A stretch of DNA of 64,000 bases from Streptococcus azizii (GCF_001984715.1 NZ_MSPR01000011.1:18535-82534); one strand, 5' to 3'. Shown: positions 37,302 to 46,901, counted from the stretch's first letter. The notes: generated from the sequence alone by a model not told the origin. Program-made: numbers and translations.

Positions 37302-38474
37302 TTAGTATAATCCACCTCGGAAAGCTTTTGAGAGGCTTTCATACTCATAGTCCGAAGTATCTACAGTCCATTTCCCTTTTTTATTGGTCAATTTTAAGCG
37401 GAAACCATTGCGATCGCTGAGATCATCTGTTACCAATGGCGTTGAATCTAGTTGCCCGGGCATTTGCTCTAGTATGTATTTCTCAGCTGCTTTAAGGGCA
37501 TCACCATAGTTAGTGTATTCGTTTGCGTGTTCCTGTGCGAATTTAGAAATCAAATCGTAGGTTTTCACATTTTCCAATCCGATTGTCTCAGGACGGACGT
37601 AGATAGTTGCGCTATCTGGGAAAAACTCTTTTACTGTATAGGTGATTTTAGCGCGTTTTGCATTTGCCTTGATATAGGCTTCTACAAAGGTACGAAGTTC
37701 TGCTTCGGACGGTTGGTAATTCATAAATTCACGCCCAAACTTATCGATAAAGTTTTTTGTAAACTCGCTTCGTTCCTTTTCTAGGTCGTTGGCTAACGTC
37801 CAGTCCGACTCAGATTGCTTTTTGGTATCCTCCTTCTCTTCTTTTTCTTCTTTATTGGAAGAACCTAGGGAGACAATCTCTGGCTTGTCTGGCTTAGTGC
37901 TAACGTTGGTAGAACCACCTGTCGCTTCTCCATTCAAAAAGACGCTTGTAATATAGTCCTTGGCGAGTTCAGCAACCTTTTCTTTATCATCAGGATATTT
38001 AGAAGGATCGATTTTAATCACCATATCCTTAGTATCTTTCTTGTCTAAGTTGTAGACAAATGGAGAGTAGTGCAACTCATAGCTTTCATCCTTTGAGTCT
38101 ACCTCAAAAACGACATATCCTGTTGTTGTTTTCCCTTCGGACAGACTTTCAAAACCTAGGGATTTAAATTTATCATTGGAATCATAAACATCCAACGATT
38201 CTGTCTTTTCATCATCAGAGTTATAGAGAGTTACATCTGTCTTTGAAATTTCTAATTTCTTACTACCTGTATTTTTTATCTCAAGGTTTAGGGCCAAATA
38301 GTTTCCTTCGGTAGATTCATCCGGTGGAAGGATATACATCCCATTTTTCACACGGACTTCAAGGTCACCATTGCCCGCGGCTTCACCATCTGCAGACTGT
38401 TTGGCAGCTGAGTTACAGGCTACTAGCACAGATGCAGTTAAGACTAACGAGAGAGAGGCAAAAATCTTTTTCAT
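37302..38474 (-). CDS. Lipoprotein with DUF4352/DUF5105-type domains
   Basis: The 390-residue protein has a lipoprotein signal (MKKIFASLSLVLTASVLVAC; the lipobox cysteine is residue 20). An immunoglobulin-like DUF4352/DUF5105 domain follows (NYLALNLEIKNTGSKKLEIS, TTGYVVFEVDSKDESYEL), then a lysine/glutamate-rich linker near residue 205 and a C-terminal domain of about 160 residues resembling DUF5105. It would be anchored to the outer membrane face. Role unknown; such proteins are often surface antigens. Start ATG 38474 after AAGGAGA. Single gene between repeat blocks. Confidence 0.82.
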   Translation of the reverse strand: MKKIFASLSLVLTASVLVACNSAAKQSADGEAAGNGDLEVRVKNGMYILPPDESTEGNYLALNLEIKNTGSKKLEISKTDVTLYNSDDEKTESLDVYDSNDKFKSLGFESLSEGKTTTGYVVFEVDSKDESYELHYSPFVYNLDKKDTKDMVIKIDPSKYPDDKEKVAELAKDYITSVFLNGEATGGSTNVSTKPDKPEIVSLGSSNKEEKEEKEDTKKQSESDWTLANDLEKERSEFTKNFIDKFGREFMNYQPSEAELRTFVEAYIKANAKRAKITYTVKEFFPDSATIYVRPETIGLENVKTYDLISKFAQEHANEYTNYGDALKAAEKYILEQMPGQLDSTPLVTDDLSDRNGFRLKLTNKKGKWTVDTSDYEYESLSKAFRGGLY

Positions 38475-38696
38475 TTGTAATCTCCTTTAATTTTTCTATA
38501 TTATTATATTATGTTTTTCATCATTCGTCAACCGCTGCCCTCTGCTGAACGGTGCCTTATGCATGCAGAAAAGACGGCAATCATTTTTAGGATGTTTTCA
38601 TTCTGTTCCATTTTAATAACAGGAATGTTTCGCTTTTCCTGAAAAGAAGAGGAACGATAGATGCACCCCAGCCGGGGTAGGTGTTCTAGTATGTGA

Positions 38697-39453
38697 TGAT
38701 ACTCTTTAAAAATCAACAGGCTATTTGGTCAGCTCGTCAAAATTCTTATTTCCTAGTTCAAGTTTCTGTGGTCACTTTCTTCTTTTTGGGTGACCAGCTG
38801 AAACAGTTCCCCGAACTTCTAGGCTCACTTTCTTATTTCTAGGTGACCGTTGAAACAGTTCCCCGAACTGTTTCAATCCCATTTTTACTTTGATTGCTTC
38901 ACCAGTCTAGGAATAGACTGGTGAAGGTTGGAAATAAAACGCGTGCATCTCGTGTCAACCAGTCTAGGAATAGACTGTTGAAGGTTGGAAATAAAACGCG
39001 TGCATCTCGTGTCAACCAGTCTAGGAATAGACTGTTGAAGGTTGGAAATAAAACGCGTGCATCTCGTGTCAACCAGTCTAGGGATAGACTGTTGAAGGTT
39101 GGAAAAAGAGCGAGCATTGCTCGTGTCAAACGCCCTTTGTATCTTGTGGAATTGAACACGGGCTACGAGCTGTGCAAAAAAGATAGGCAGCTGTTTCAGC
39201 TTTAGCTGATTACAGATGAGAATCCCTTGGGGATAGTTTTTCCTAGCTTCAAAGGTATGGTATACCTTTGAAGGCGGGAAATAGGAGTTTGCCAGAGCAA
39301 ACTCTCAGCAACCCTCTGCGTCAAAACTCCTATTTTTGCTTTGCTCGCTTCAACAGTCTAGGGATAGACTGTTGAAGGTTGGAAATAGAACGAGTGCAGC
39401 TCGTGTCAACCGCCCTTTGTATCTTAGTTTACTTTTGATTTTTATTGAGGATT
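38697..39453. repeat. Complete long BOX-like element with internal 57-bp tandem array
   Basis: Opens ATACTCTTTAAAAATCAACA and closes TTTTGATTTTTATTGAGGAT, with modules including CCCCGAACTGTTTC and CAAAGGTATGGTATACCTTT. The tandem array is listed separately. It fills most of the gap between the lipoprotein gene and rnpA. Confidence 0.65.
38901..39128 (+). repeat. 57-bp tandem repeat, four units
   Basis: Units start at 38901, 38958, 39015 and 39072, each beginning ACCAGTCTAGGRATAGACTG and ending CGTGTCA. The first three are almost identical, the fourth diverges. A fifth, isolated copy is at about 39351-39407. The period is a multiple of three, so one frame stays open for 103 codons, but no ribosome site supports translation. 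Likely a variable-number locus. Confidence 0.85.
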
Positions 39454-39599
39454 AGGTCTTGTTTGCCGTTCATGTGGGGATGGTATAGAATGTCTAAAAC
39501 GACTCTAAAAATCGTGAAAAAGGGCATAACTAAGCAGTTTATTGGCTTTTTTGAAAAATATGGTATAATAGAAGTAATTTTGAAAGATGGAGTTAGATT

Positions 39600-39959
39600 T
39601 TGAAGAAAACCTACCGTGTGAAGCGTGAGCGTGATTTTAACGATATTTTTACACAGGGAAAAAATGTAGCTAATCGAAAGTTCGTCATCTATCGGTTGGC
39701 TAAAGAGCAGAAGCATTTTCGAGTCGGTTTATCTGTCAGTAAAAAACTGGGAAATGCTGTGATGCGCAATAGAATAAAGCGTAAAATCAGACATGTTCTG
39801 ATGGAATGCGCTCCTTATCTGGCAACGGATGATTTTGTGGTCATCGCTCGCAAAGGAGTCGAGGAGTTGTCTTATCGAGAAATCAAGCAAAATCTTCTGC
39901 ATGTTTTAAAACTAGCTAAATTATACCAGGAAGGTGTTTCTTTTGAAAAAGAAAGTTAA
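39600..39959 (+). CDS. rnpA: Ribonuclease P protein component
   Basis: The 119-residue basic protein supports RNase P RNA in maturing tRNA 5' ends. Family features: [24 protein letters not shown], then [26 protein letters not shown] with the RNR-type motif, and [16 protein letters not shown]. Translation starts at TTG 39600 after GGAG, as expected for the MKK(T/N) start of streptococcal RnpA. TATAAT at 39564-39569 with TG upstream is the likely -10. It overlaps yidC. Confidence 0.94.
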   Translation: MKKTYRVKRERDFNDIFTQGKNVANRKFVIYRLAKEQKHFRVGLSVSKKLGNAVMRNRIKRKIRHVLMECAPYLATDDFVVIARKGVEELSYREIKQNLLHVLKLAKLYQEGVSFEKES

Positions 39960-40755
39960 ATGGGCCAGTCTGCTCTCTCTATCCCTGCTTTTACTGACGG
40001 CTTGTGGTAGAGGAGATGTGACCAGCCAATCGACCGATGCTTGGGAACGATTGATTTATTGGTTTGCCAGCATTATCAAATTATTGTCGATCAATGGACA
40101 GTTGGGAGTCGGGATTATTCTCTTTACCCTCTTAGTTCGTACCCTACTCTTGCCGCTTTTCCAGCTACAGATGACCTCATCTCGGAAAATGCAAGAATTG
40201 CAACCCCAAATACGGGCTATTCAAGAGCAGTATCCGGGGAAAGATTTGGAGAGTAGGCAATTACTGACGGAAGTAACACGTAAGCTCTATCGGGATAACG
40301 ATGTTAAGATGTCTGCTTCTATGATTCCAGTCTTTATTCAGATGCCTATCTTGCTGGCTCTCTACCAAGCCTTGACAAGGGTGCCAGACCTGCGGGTCGG
40401 CCATTTTCTCTGGCTAAATCTTGGGGAGACAGATCCATACTATATTTTGCCGATTCTAGCCACTGGCTTCACCTTCTTGAGCATGTGGCTGAGTAATAAG
40501 GCGGCACCAGAGCGCAATGGTGCTATGACCGTTATGATGTTTGCTATGCCGCTGATGATTTTTCTCTTTGCCTTATCGGCAGCAAGCGGTGTCACTCTTT
40601 ATTGGACCGTATCCAATGCCTATCAGGTCTTGCAAATCTTAGCTTTGAACAATCCTTTTAAAATCATTGCAGAGCGAGAAGCTAGACTTGAGGCAGAGCG
40701 GGAGCGTCAGGCGAAAATCAGAAAAGCTCAGAAAAAGGCTCGCAGAAAGAAATAG
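39943..40755 (+). CDS. yidC: YidC/Oxa1 family membrane protein insertase
   Basis: The 270-residue lipoprotein-type insertase (lipobox LLTAC near residue 20) places proteins into the membrane. Five membrane helices, the segment [20 protein letters not shown] and [20 protein letters not shown] are typical. The C terminus is strongly basic ([13 protein letters not shown]). I prefer TTG 39943, 8 bases after AGGAAGG; GTG 39934 is the alternative. It overlaps rnpA's end and is followed 19 bases later by jag, the classic order. Confidence 0.95.
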   Translation: MKKKVKWASLLSLSLLLLTACGRGDVTSQSTDAWERLIYWFASIIKLLSINGQLGVGIILFTLLVRTLLLPLFQLQMTSSRKMQELQPQIRAIQEQYPGKDLESRQLLTEVTRKLYRDNDVKMSASMIPVFIQMPILLALYQALTRVPDLRVGHFLWLNLGETDPYYILPILATGFTFLSMWLSNKAAPERNGAMTVMMFAMPLMIFLFALSAASGVTLYWTVSNAYQVLQILALNNPFKIIAEREARLEAERERQAKIRKAQKKARRKK

Positions 40756-40774
40756 GATATTTAGGAGATAAAAG

Positions 40775-41710
40775 ATGAAATTTACAGGATCAACAGTAGA
40801 AGAAGCAATTCAGAATGGACTTTCGGAATTAAATATTCCTCGTAAGAGAGCGCATATTACCGTACTTGCACGTGAGAAAAAAGGTTTTTTGGGTTTCGGT
40901 AAAAAACCTGCTCAAGTAGATATTGATGTTATTGATGAGACAACAGTTGTAAAAGCGAATCAAAAAGCAGTACGCGGTGTTCCAAATGAGGTCAATAGTC
41001 TCAATGAACCTGTCAAAAGTGTTTCCGAAGCAACGATTGACCTCGGTAAGGTTGTCGCAGCGGTCAAAGAGTTTGAAAAAACAGGCCAGCAGTTAGAAGA
41101 TACAGTAAAAGCTAAAATCTTGAAAAATAAGAAGGATGCTAAGACGATTTTAGCTGAGACAGGCCGTATCGAAATTATTAAAGAGGAAGATATTGCCACC
41201 TCAGAATCATTTGGAGATTTAGATATTAAGATTGAGCGACAATATGATATTGACCAAGTGGTGGGAGAAGTCTCTGCCTATATCCAAGAGATTTTAGACG
41301 ATATGGATGTGGAAGCGCAGATTGAAACAACCCACAACCGCCGGACGATCAATCTGCAAGTGGATACCGATGAGCCTGGACGTGTCATTGGTTACCATGG
41401 AAAGGTGTTGAAATCCTTGCAGCTCTTAGCTCAAAATTTCCTCTACAATCGCTATGAGCGTAATTTCTATGTGACCATCAATGTCAATGACTATGTGGAG
41501 CACCGCGCGGAAGTTTTACAAGGATATGCTCAAAAACTTGCGGAGCGAGTGCTGGAGGAGCAAGAAGCCTATCATACGGATCCAATGTCCAGCAGTGAGC
41601 GAAAAATTATCCACCGGATTATTTCAAAAATGGACGGCTTGACCAGCTATTCTGAAGGGAGCGAGCCAAACCGATACGTGGTGGTGGACATTGAAGGAAA
41701 AAATGATTAG
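40775..41710 (+). CDS. jag: RNA-binding protein Jag/KhpB (Jag-N, KH, R3H)
   Basis: The 311-residue protein has an N-terminal Jag domain (VEEAIQNGLSELNIPRKRAH, FLGFGKKPAQVDI), a linker rich in charged residues, a KH domain (EPGRVIGYHGKVLKSLQLLA near residue 205) and an R3H domain at the end (SSSERKIIHRIISKMDGLTS). In streptococci KhpB pairs with KhpA to bind RNA and affects cell elongation and division. Third gene of the rnpA-yidC-jag unit, with a terminator downstream. Start ATG 40775 after TTAGGAG. Confidence 0.94.
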   Translation: MKFTGSTVEEAIQNGLSELNIPRKRAHITVLAREKKGFLGFGKKPAQVDIDVIDETTVVKANQKAVRGVPNEVNSLNEPVKSVSEATIDLGKVVAAVKEFEKTGQQLEDTVKAKILKNKKDAKTILAETGRIEIIKEEDIATSESFGDLDIKIERQYDIDQVVGEVSAYIQEILDDMDVEAQIETTHNRRTINLQVDTDEPGRVIGYHGKVLKSLQLLAQNFLYNRYERNFYVTINVNDYVEHRAEVLQGYAQKLAERVLEEQEAYHTDPMSSSERKIIHRIISKMDGLTSYSEGSEPNRYVVVDIEGKND

Positions 41711-41754
41711 AACTCCTCTACTATCATTGATAGGAAGAGTAGGAATTGTGAGTA

Positions 41755-41784
41755 GACTAGAGACGGCTTTCTCTGGTCTTTTTA
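41755..41784 (+). terminator. Terminator of rnpA-yidC-jag
   Basis: GACTAGAGA...TCTCTGGTC stem followed by TTTTTA. Confidence 0.75.
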
Positions 41785-41865
41785 TGAGTTTCGTACCATT
41801 TCCATGAAATTTGATAAATTGATTGACATTTGATTGAAATTTCCCGCTTGTCAAGCGAGTATAGC

Positions 41866-41894
41866 TTGACAAAGCAGAAAGAATCAGATAGAAT
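41866..41894 (+). promoter_or_regulatory. rpmH promoter
   Basis: TTGACA, 17 bases, TAGAAT: a consensus -35 at ideal spacing. Confidence 0.85.
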
Positions 41895-41967
41895 AGTAAA
41901 GTATGTTTAGTAACTGATCAAAACTAGCCGGCTAAACGAATACAAAATCTATGAGGAGGTATTCATC

Positions 41968-42105
41968 GTGAAACGTACTTTTCAACCAAGTAAAATCCGT
42001 CGTGCACGCAAACACGGATTCCGTAACCGTATGTCAACTAAAAACGGCCGTCGCGTGTTGGCAGCTCGTCGTCGTAAAGGACGCAAAGTGCTTGCAGTAG
42101 CATAA
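41968..42105 (+). CDS. rpmH: 50S ribosomal protein L34
   Basis: A 45-residue, very basic protein beginning [20 protein letters not shown] and ending GRKVLAVA is ribosomal L34. It starts at GTG 41968 with GAGGAGG upstream. It has its own promoter and terminator although it lies in the rnpA-yidC-jag neighbourhood. Here it is downstream of jag and on the same strand, unlike the rpmH-rnpA order of many bacteria. Confidence 0.97.
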   Translation: MKRTFQPSKIRRARKHGFRNRMSTKNGRRVLAARRRKGRKVLAVA

Positions 42106-42119
42106 TAGAATGATAAAAG

Positions 42120-42150
42120 CCAGCAGAAACTCGAGTCTGTTGGTTTTTTC
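42120..42150 (+). terminator. rpmH terminator
   Basis: CCAGCAGA-AACTCGAG-TCTGTTGG followed by TTTTTTC. Confidence 0.88.
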
Positions 42151-42222
42151 TTTTATCCCACTGTGCCCAATGGGTCTTGATTTTATGGTAAAATAGAAGA
42201 ATAGAAAGTATGGATGGATAGA

Positions 42223-42993
42223 ATGAAGATTTTTGATACCCACACACATCTGAATGTGGAACAGTTTAAAGATAGCATTGAGGAGGAGCTAGCTCTCGCA
42301 AGGGATATGGGCGTTGTCTACCACAATGTTGTTGGCTTTGACCGACCGACCATTGAGCGAGCTTTAGAGCTGGCAGATCAGCACCCAGAGATTTACGTAA
42401 CTCTCGGTTGGCATCCGACTGAGGCAGGTTCTTATGACGATGAGACGGAGGACTACCTGCGGCAGGTCCTTGTGCATTCTAAAGTAATCGCCCTCGGTGA
42501 GATTGGGCTGGATTATTATTGGATGGAGGACCCCAAAGAGCTACAGATAGAGGTCTTTAAGCGTCAAATAGCTCTTGCTAAAGAACTGGATTTGCCTTTC
42601 GTAGTCCATACCCGTGATGCACTGGATGATACGTATAGGGTAATCAAGGAAGTTGGCGTAGGCCCTCGTGGTGGTATTATGCATTCCTTTTCAGGTTCAA
42701 TGAATGCGGCAGAGCGCTTTATGGAGCTAGGGATGATGATTTCGTTTTCTGGGGTGGTCACTTTTAAGAAAGCTACAGATATTCAGGAAGCCGCACAACG
42801 GTTGCCCCTAGAGAACATTCTGGTCGAGACAGACGCACCTTACCTCGCACCTGTGCCAAAGCGAGGACGAGAGAACAAGACCGCCTACACCCGATACGTT
42901 GTTGAAAAGATTGCGGAATTACGAGGTATCAGTCTAGAAGAAGTGGCAAATGCTACGACTGAGAATGCCAAGAGGATATTTGGATTTGATTGA
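42223..42993 (+). CDS. tatD: TatD family metal-dependent hydrolase
   Basis: The 256-residue TIM-barrel hydrolase has MKIFDTHTHLN (metal-binding His pair, residues 5-10), ALGEIGLDYYWM, PFVVHTRDALDDT, GIMHSFSG and ILVETDAPYLAPVPKRG. TatD proteins are Mg2+-dependent 3'-5' DNases or deacylases. The ATG at 42223 fits the family start. ATG 42214 in the same frame is possible. It overlaps the next gene, rnmV, the usual neighbour in Firmicutes. Confidence 0.93.
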   Translation: MKIFDTHTHLNVEQFKDSIEEELALARDMGVVYHNVVGFDRPTIERALELADQHPEIYVTLGWHPTEAGSYDDETEDYLRQVLVHSKVIALGEIGLDYYWMEDPKELQIEVFKRQIALAKELDLPFVVHTRDALDDTYRVIKEVGVGPRGGIMHSFSGSMNAAERFMELGMMISFSGVVTFKKATDIQEAAQRLPLENILVETDAPYLAPVPKRGRENKTAYTRYVVEKIAELRGISLEEVANATTENAKRIFGFD

Positions 42994-43555
42994 GAAGATA
43001 AAAATTAGCGAAGTGGTCGTTGTTGAAGGACGAGATGACACCGCCAATCTCACACGTTTTTTTGAGGTAGATACCTACGAGACACGGGGGTCTGCTATTA
43101 CAGAGGATGATTTGGAGCGGATTGCAACATTGCACCACTTGCGTGGGGTGATTGTCTTTACTGACCCTGACTACAATGGCGAACGCATTCGGAACATCAT
43201 CATGAACGCCATCCCTAGCGTCCGTCATGCCTTTCTCAGCCGAGAGGAGGCTACACCAAGCTCTAAGAGCAAGGGATGTTCACTCGGTGTCGAGCATGCC
43301 TCCTTTGAGGACCTGGAGAAAGCTCTCTCCAAGGTCACCCAACAGTTTGATGATGAAAATAATTTTGATATTACCAAATCAGACCTTATGCGTCTTGGCC
43401 TCCTCATGGGAATCGACAGCCGAAAGCGTCGTGAGTTTTTAGGAGAAAAGCTCCGCATCGGTTACAGCAATGGTAAGCAGCTCCTAAAACGACTGGAATT
43501 GTTTGGAGTAACCTTGGAAGAAGTAGAGGAGTGTATGGGGGAGTATGGAAAATGA
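42986..43555 (+). CDS. rnmV: Ribonuclease M5
   Basis: The 189-residue TOPRIM nuclease trims 5S rRNA precursors. Motifs: VVVVEGRDDTANLTRFF (TOPRIM glutamate), GVIVFTDPDYNGERIR (DxD) and CSLGVEHASFEDLEKAL. The proposed start is TTG 42986, 10 bases after GAGG and 8 bases inside tatD. An upstream ATG at 42965 would add seven residues. It overlaps a decayed DUF1697 gene at its end and in intact form would lead into rsmA. Confidence 0.92.
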   Translation: MIEKIKISEVVVVEGRDDTANLTRFFEVDTYETRGSAITEDDLERIATLHHLRGVIVFTDPDYNGERIRNIIMNAIPSVRHAFLSREEATPSSKSKGCSLGVEHASFEDLEKALSKVTQQFDDENNFDITKSDLMRLGLLMGIDSRKRREFLGEKLRIGYSNGKQLLKRLELFGVTLEEVEECMGEYGK

Positions 43556-43992
43556 AGCGGATTGCATTGTTAAGAGGTATAAGCCCTGTCGGAAAAAAAT
43601 AACATTCCGAAATATCTTACTTGATGGATAGTTTAGAAGAGGCTGGTTTGTCTGAGGTTAAAACCTATATTCAAAGTGCTACTCTCATTTGGGAGAGTGA
43701 CTTGTCCGACCATACATTAAATCAACTTATTGATGTAACAATCAAAGATTAAATTGGCGTTGATTACGATAATTCCCGTATTCATCTAGTGCTTACAAAT
43801 GGTGATATTGCTACCCATCCATTCAGTTTATTGCTACAGCAAGATTTTGGTGATGAACCATTGCATATTGGTAGTCGATGTCTGTATATGTACTTACCAA
43901 GAAAGTCTGAGAAAAAGCGGTTGAATGCCAATTTTCTAGAAAAAAAGCTGGGCATCACAGCAACAATGAGAAAACTAAGGATTATTTCATGA
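43552..43992 (+). pseudogene. DUF1697 family gene, broken
   Basis: Starts MKRIALLRGISPVGK, the family's opening. It loses frame in a run of seven A at 43593-43599 and then meets stops near 43622 and 43750. The remainder, read across frames, gives LEEAGLSEVKTYIQSATLIW, SRIHLVLTNGDIATHPFSLL and LHIGSRCLYMYLPRKSEKKR, consistent with a DUF1697 protein. It sits between rnmV and rsmA, which are usually adjacent, so it is an insertion that has since decayed. Confidence 0.75.
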
Positions 43993-44026
43993 TTAAATGA
44001 AATGGCAAAATAAGGAAAGAACACAC

Positions 44027-44911
44027 ATGAGAATTGCAGATTACTCCGTGACTAAGAGCGTCCTTGAACGTCATGGTTTTACCTTTAAGAAGTCCTTTGG
44101 ACAGAATTTTTTGACCGATACCAATATTTTACAGAAGATTGTCGATACGGCAGAGATTGATAAGAGTGTCAATGTCATTGAAATTGGGCCTGGTATCGGG
44201 GCTTTGACCGAGTTTTTGGCGGAGACTGCTGCTGAGGTCATGGCTTTTGAGATTGACGACCGTCTCATTCCGATTTTGGCGGATACGCTCCGCGATTTTG
44301 ACAATGTCCAAGTGGTCAATCAAGATATTTTGAAAGCAGATTTGCAGAGGCAAATCCAACAATTCCAAAATCCTGACCTGCCTATCAAAGTGGTGGCAAA
44401 TCTGCCCTACTATATCACCACTCCTATCCTCATGCACTTGATTGAGAGCAAGATTCCCTTTACAGAGTTTGTAGTTATGATGCAAAAAGAGGTGGCAGAC
44501 CGTATCTCGGCTGAGCCGAACACCAAGGCTTATGGGAGTCTTTCTATTGCTGTCCAGTACTACATGACAGCCAAGATTGCTTTTATCGTGCCACGTACCG
44601 TCTTTGTACCGGCTCCCAATGTTGATAGCGCCATCCTCAAGATGGTGCGTCGCGACCAGCCCTTGGTAAGTGTTCAAGACGAGGATTTCCTCTTTGATGT
44701 GGTAAAGAGCTCGTTTGTTCACCGTCGCAAAACTCTTTGGAATAATCTAACCAATCGTTTCGGTAAGGCAGAGGCTACGAAAGAAAAACTCCAAGCCGCC
44801 CTTGAAATGGCAGAGCTAGAAGCCAGCGTCCGTGGTGAAGCCCTAACTTTAGAAGATTTTGCTCGTTTGTCAGATAGCTTATTACAGGTGGGAGTATTAG
44901 CGATACAATGA
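44027..44911 (+). CDS. rsmA: 16S rRNA (A1518/A1519) dimethyltransferase KsgA
   Basis: The 294-residue enzyme dimethylates two adjacent adenines in helix 45 of 16S rRNA, using S-adenosylmethionine. [20 protein letters not shown], the SAM loop [15 protein letters not shown] and the catalytic motif [14 protein letters not shown] are clear; [15 protein letters not shown] follows. ATG 44027 has AAGGAAAG upstream. A longer frame from 43997 is unsupported. Long antisense frames inside it are shadows. Confidence 0.96.
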   Translation: MRIADYSVTKSVLERHGFTFKKSFGQNFLTDTNILQKIVDTAEIDKSVNVIEIGPGIGALTEFLAETAAEVMAFEIDDRLIPILADTLRDFDNVQVVNQDILKADLQRQIQQFQNPDLPIKVVANLPYYITTPILMHLIESKIPFTEFVVMMQKEVADRISAEPNTKAYGSLSIAVQYYMTAKIAFIVPRTVFVPAPNVDSAILKMVRRDQPLVSVQDEDFLFDVVKSSFVHRRKTLWNNLTNRFGKAEATKEKLQAALEMAELEASVRGEALTLEDFARLSDSLLQVGVLAIQ

Positions 44912-45087
44912 CGGTGCAGTCAAGGTACTTGTAATGGGCAATCTCACAATACGTGTTCTGCGGAGGTGGAACAGTCACCTGGAATCATTCTGTTAAAACA
45001 GGTGGTATAAAGGAAACACCTATTCTAGTGACGTCGGCTGAGGAAGGAGAGTCCTTCCCTCTCCTTTCATTTTCAAGAGGTAGTAGT
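44912..45087 (+). other. Structured leader before the ABC transporter
   Basis: The stretch holds nested short pairings (AGGTG...CACCT; CCTGG...CAGG) and a hairpin AAGGAGAG-TCCTTCC-CTCTCCTT followed by a T-rich TCATTTTC at 45046-45075. It could be rsmA's terminator or an attenuator controlling the transporter. A 20-codon frame beginning MGNLTIRVLRRW lies inside. No known riboswitch was recognised. Confidence 0.4.
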
Positions 45088-46680
45088 ATGAAAACTATAG
45101 TTTATAAACTTAAGATTCTCATTATTGTTCAGTTATTCTTCCATATCTTATATAGTTTGACCAATGTTGTTCTCCCGATGTTGAATAAGTATTTATTTGA
45201 TACCATCTTTGAACTTGGCTTGCGAGGCTTATTATTATTACTACTTGCTTATATCCTCGCTATCATTAGTAATAGCGTCTTTCAGTATATATCGCAGGTC
45301 TATGAATGGAAAGTTTCTAAGGCCTTTTTTATAACAGTCAGGAGACAGTTGGCGGAGGTGGCGCTGTCCCGACCTCTTGCTCAATTTTCAAAAAAAAATA
45401 TTTCGGCCTATCTGTCTATTTTTGATAATGATTTGGAGATGATTGAAGAGAGTTACCTTGGAGCTATAACTGATATTATTCGCTCGAGTTTGAGTATGCT
45501 GATTTATGCAGTGTCTTTGTTTTTATTTGTTCATCCTATGATTGCAGTAGGAATTATAGTCTCGTCGCTATTGGCTGTACTTGTACCTAAATTAGTTTCT
45601 GAACGCTTATCTAAACGACAACGGCTGTTTTTACAGGGATTGGAGAGATATTTTCAGGTAATAACTGATTTGTTCGCTGCTAAAAATCGAGTGAACAAAG
45701 AGACCTTTCACAACATAAGTTCAGTTCATCATGCAGTTTTGCAGGAAACAGAAGAAGCCCGCTTTCGTTTTGGAAGATTTAAGACATTGACAAATGTTTT
45801 AAATGGCTTTTCAATGTTTGTTGTCCAACTGACAGCGTTTGCTTTAGTTGGGTATCTCTTGCTTCGGAAGGACTTGACAGTTGGAGCCGCTATTGCAACC
45901 TTTAGCTATGTAGAAAACTTCATCTATCCAATGAAGTATATTTTGTTAGATATCAATGCGATTAATGCCACAAAAGAAACAGTTCAAAATATTGAGGAAT
46001 ATCTAGACGGGGAGGTTTTGCAGGCTCAGTTACCGACTTATCCAGCGTTTGATGAGTTACTACTTGTGGAAATGGGCTACCATCTTGGAGATACTAGGAT
46101 AGCAGATTTTTCATACAAATTTGAAAAAGGGAAAAAATATGCGATTGTTGGTCAGTCAGGAGGTGGGAAATCGACCTTTCTTCGTTCTCTAGTTGGGGAA
46201 ATTACGATAGATAAAGGGAATATCTGTCAAAGAGTGGGGAATGAATGTTATTCATTTGACCCGGCTATGGCTTTCTATCTCAGCCAATTTGAACAATTTT
46301 ATCACACAAACTTTGAAAATAACATCACAGTGTATGGGACCTATGATAGGGGAAGAGAGGAGGTTGAGAGGCTCTTTCATACCTTGCCAATAAGCCTGCA
46401 AGAAAGTTTACAGTCCATGACAGACCCAGGTCAGCTTAGTGGAGGTGAAAAAAATATTATGGGGATCCTTCGTGCCTTGATGAGTGGAAAAGATATTTTG
46501 TTAATGGATGAGCCGACAGCGCATTTAGATCCTCAACTTACGCAACAATTACTATTTGCTCTATCGGAGCTGGAGAATAAATTGCTAATTGTTGTCTTAC
46601 ATGAATCTAATCAGGAAATATTGTCCTATTTTGATAAAGTATTACTGGTTACGAATGGCTCGATTTCAGAGATTGGTTAA
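45088..46680 (+). CDS. ABC transporter, fused permease-ATPase
   Basis: The 530-residue protein has an N-terminal six-helix membrane domain (about residues 5-290) and an ATPase with Walker A VGQSGGGKSTFLR, a signature LSGGEKN and Walker B ILLMDEPTAHLD, then an H-loop VVLHES. It lacks a peptidase domain. It resembles small exporters of the ABC-B type, but no cargo gene is seen next to it. Base composition is more AT-rich than its neighbours, suggesting later arrival between rsmA and rsgA. ATG 45088 follows AAGAGG. Confidence 0.85.
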   Translation: MKTIVYKLKILIIVQLFFHILYSLTNVVLPMLNKYLFDTIFELGLRGLLLLLLAYILAIISNSVFQYISQVYEWKVSKAFFITVRRQLAEVALSRPLAQFSKKNISAYLSIFDNDLEMIEESYLGAITDIIRSSLSMLIYAVSLFLFVHPMIAVGIIVSSLLAVLVPKLVSERLSKRQRLFLQGLERYFQVITDLFAAKNRVNKETFHNISSVHHAVLQETEEARFRFGRFKTLTNVLNGFSMFVVQLTAFALVGYLLLRKDLTVGAAIATFSYVENFIYPMKYILLDINAINATKETVQNIEEYLDGEVLQAQLPTYPAFDELLLVEMGYHLGDTRIADFSYKFEKGKKYAIVGQSGGGKSTFLRSLVGEITIDKGNICQRVGNECYSFDPAMAFYLSQFEQFYHTNFENNITVYGTYDRGREEVERLFHTLPISLQESLQSMTDPGQLSGGEKNIMGILRALMSGKDILLMDEPTAHLDPQLTQQLLFALSELENKLLIVVLHESNQEILSYFDKVLLVTNGSISEIG

Positions 46681-46795
46681 GGTAGCAAATCTACACTGAG
46701 TGACGCATAAAAGCAGTAGGGCTAGAGCCAGAAGATGGGGGGGAGACGGGGGTGTCTCATCTTCGGTTTCGATGCTTATTCACATTTTGATGTTT

Positions 46796-46901
46796 AATAC
46801 TCTTTAAAAATCAAAAGGATACGTTGTCACCTTGTCTCGGTGAACGCTAGTTCTACCTTCGCCTTCGTTTCCTAGTCTACTTTTGATTTTTATTGAGTAT
46901 A
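46796..46901. repeat. Minimal BOX-like element (106 bp)
   Basis: Consists almost only of the two ends, AATACTCTTTAAAAATCAAA and TTTTGATTTTTATTGAGTAT, with about 60 bases between. It defines the inverted ends of the family. The rest of 46681-47083 holds no gene apart from a terminator. Confidence 0.75.

Noticed and set aside
38894..39205. 103-codon frame through the 57-bp tandem repeats, possible repeat protein or CRISPR-like array
   Set aside because: No ribosome site, repeats adjoin without spacers, and the same unit occurs alone in non-coding DNA at 39351.
44129..44722. 197-codon minus-strand frame inside rsmA
   Set aside because: Exactly antisense to conserved motifs, no ribosome site, no family resemblance.
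45046..45075. T-box or known riboswitch before the ABC transporter
   Set aside because: The conserved T-box sequence and other known cores are absent; kept only as an unexplained leader.
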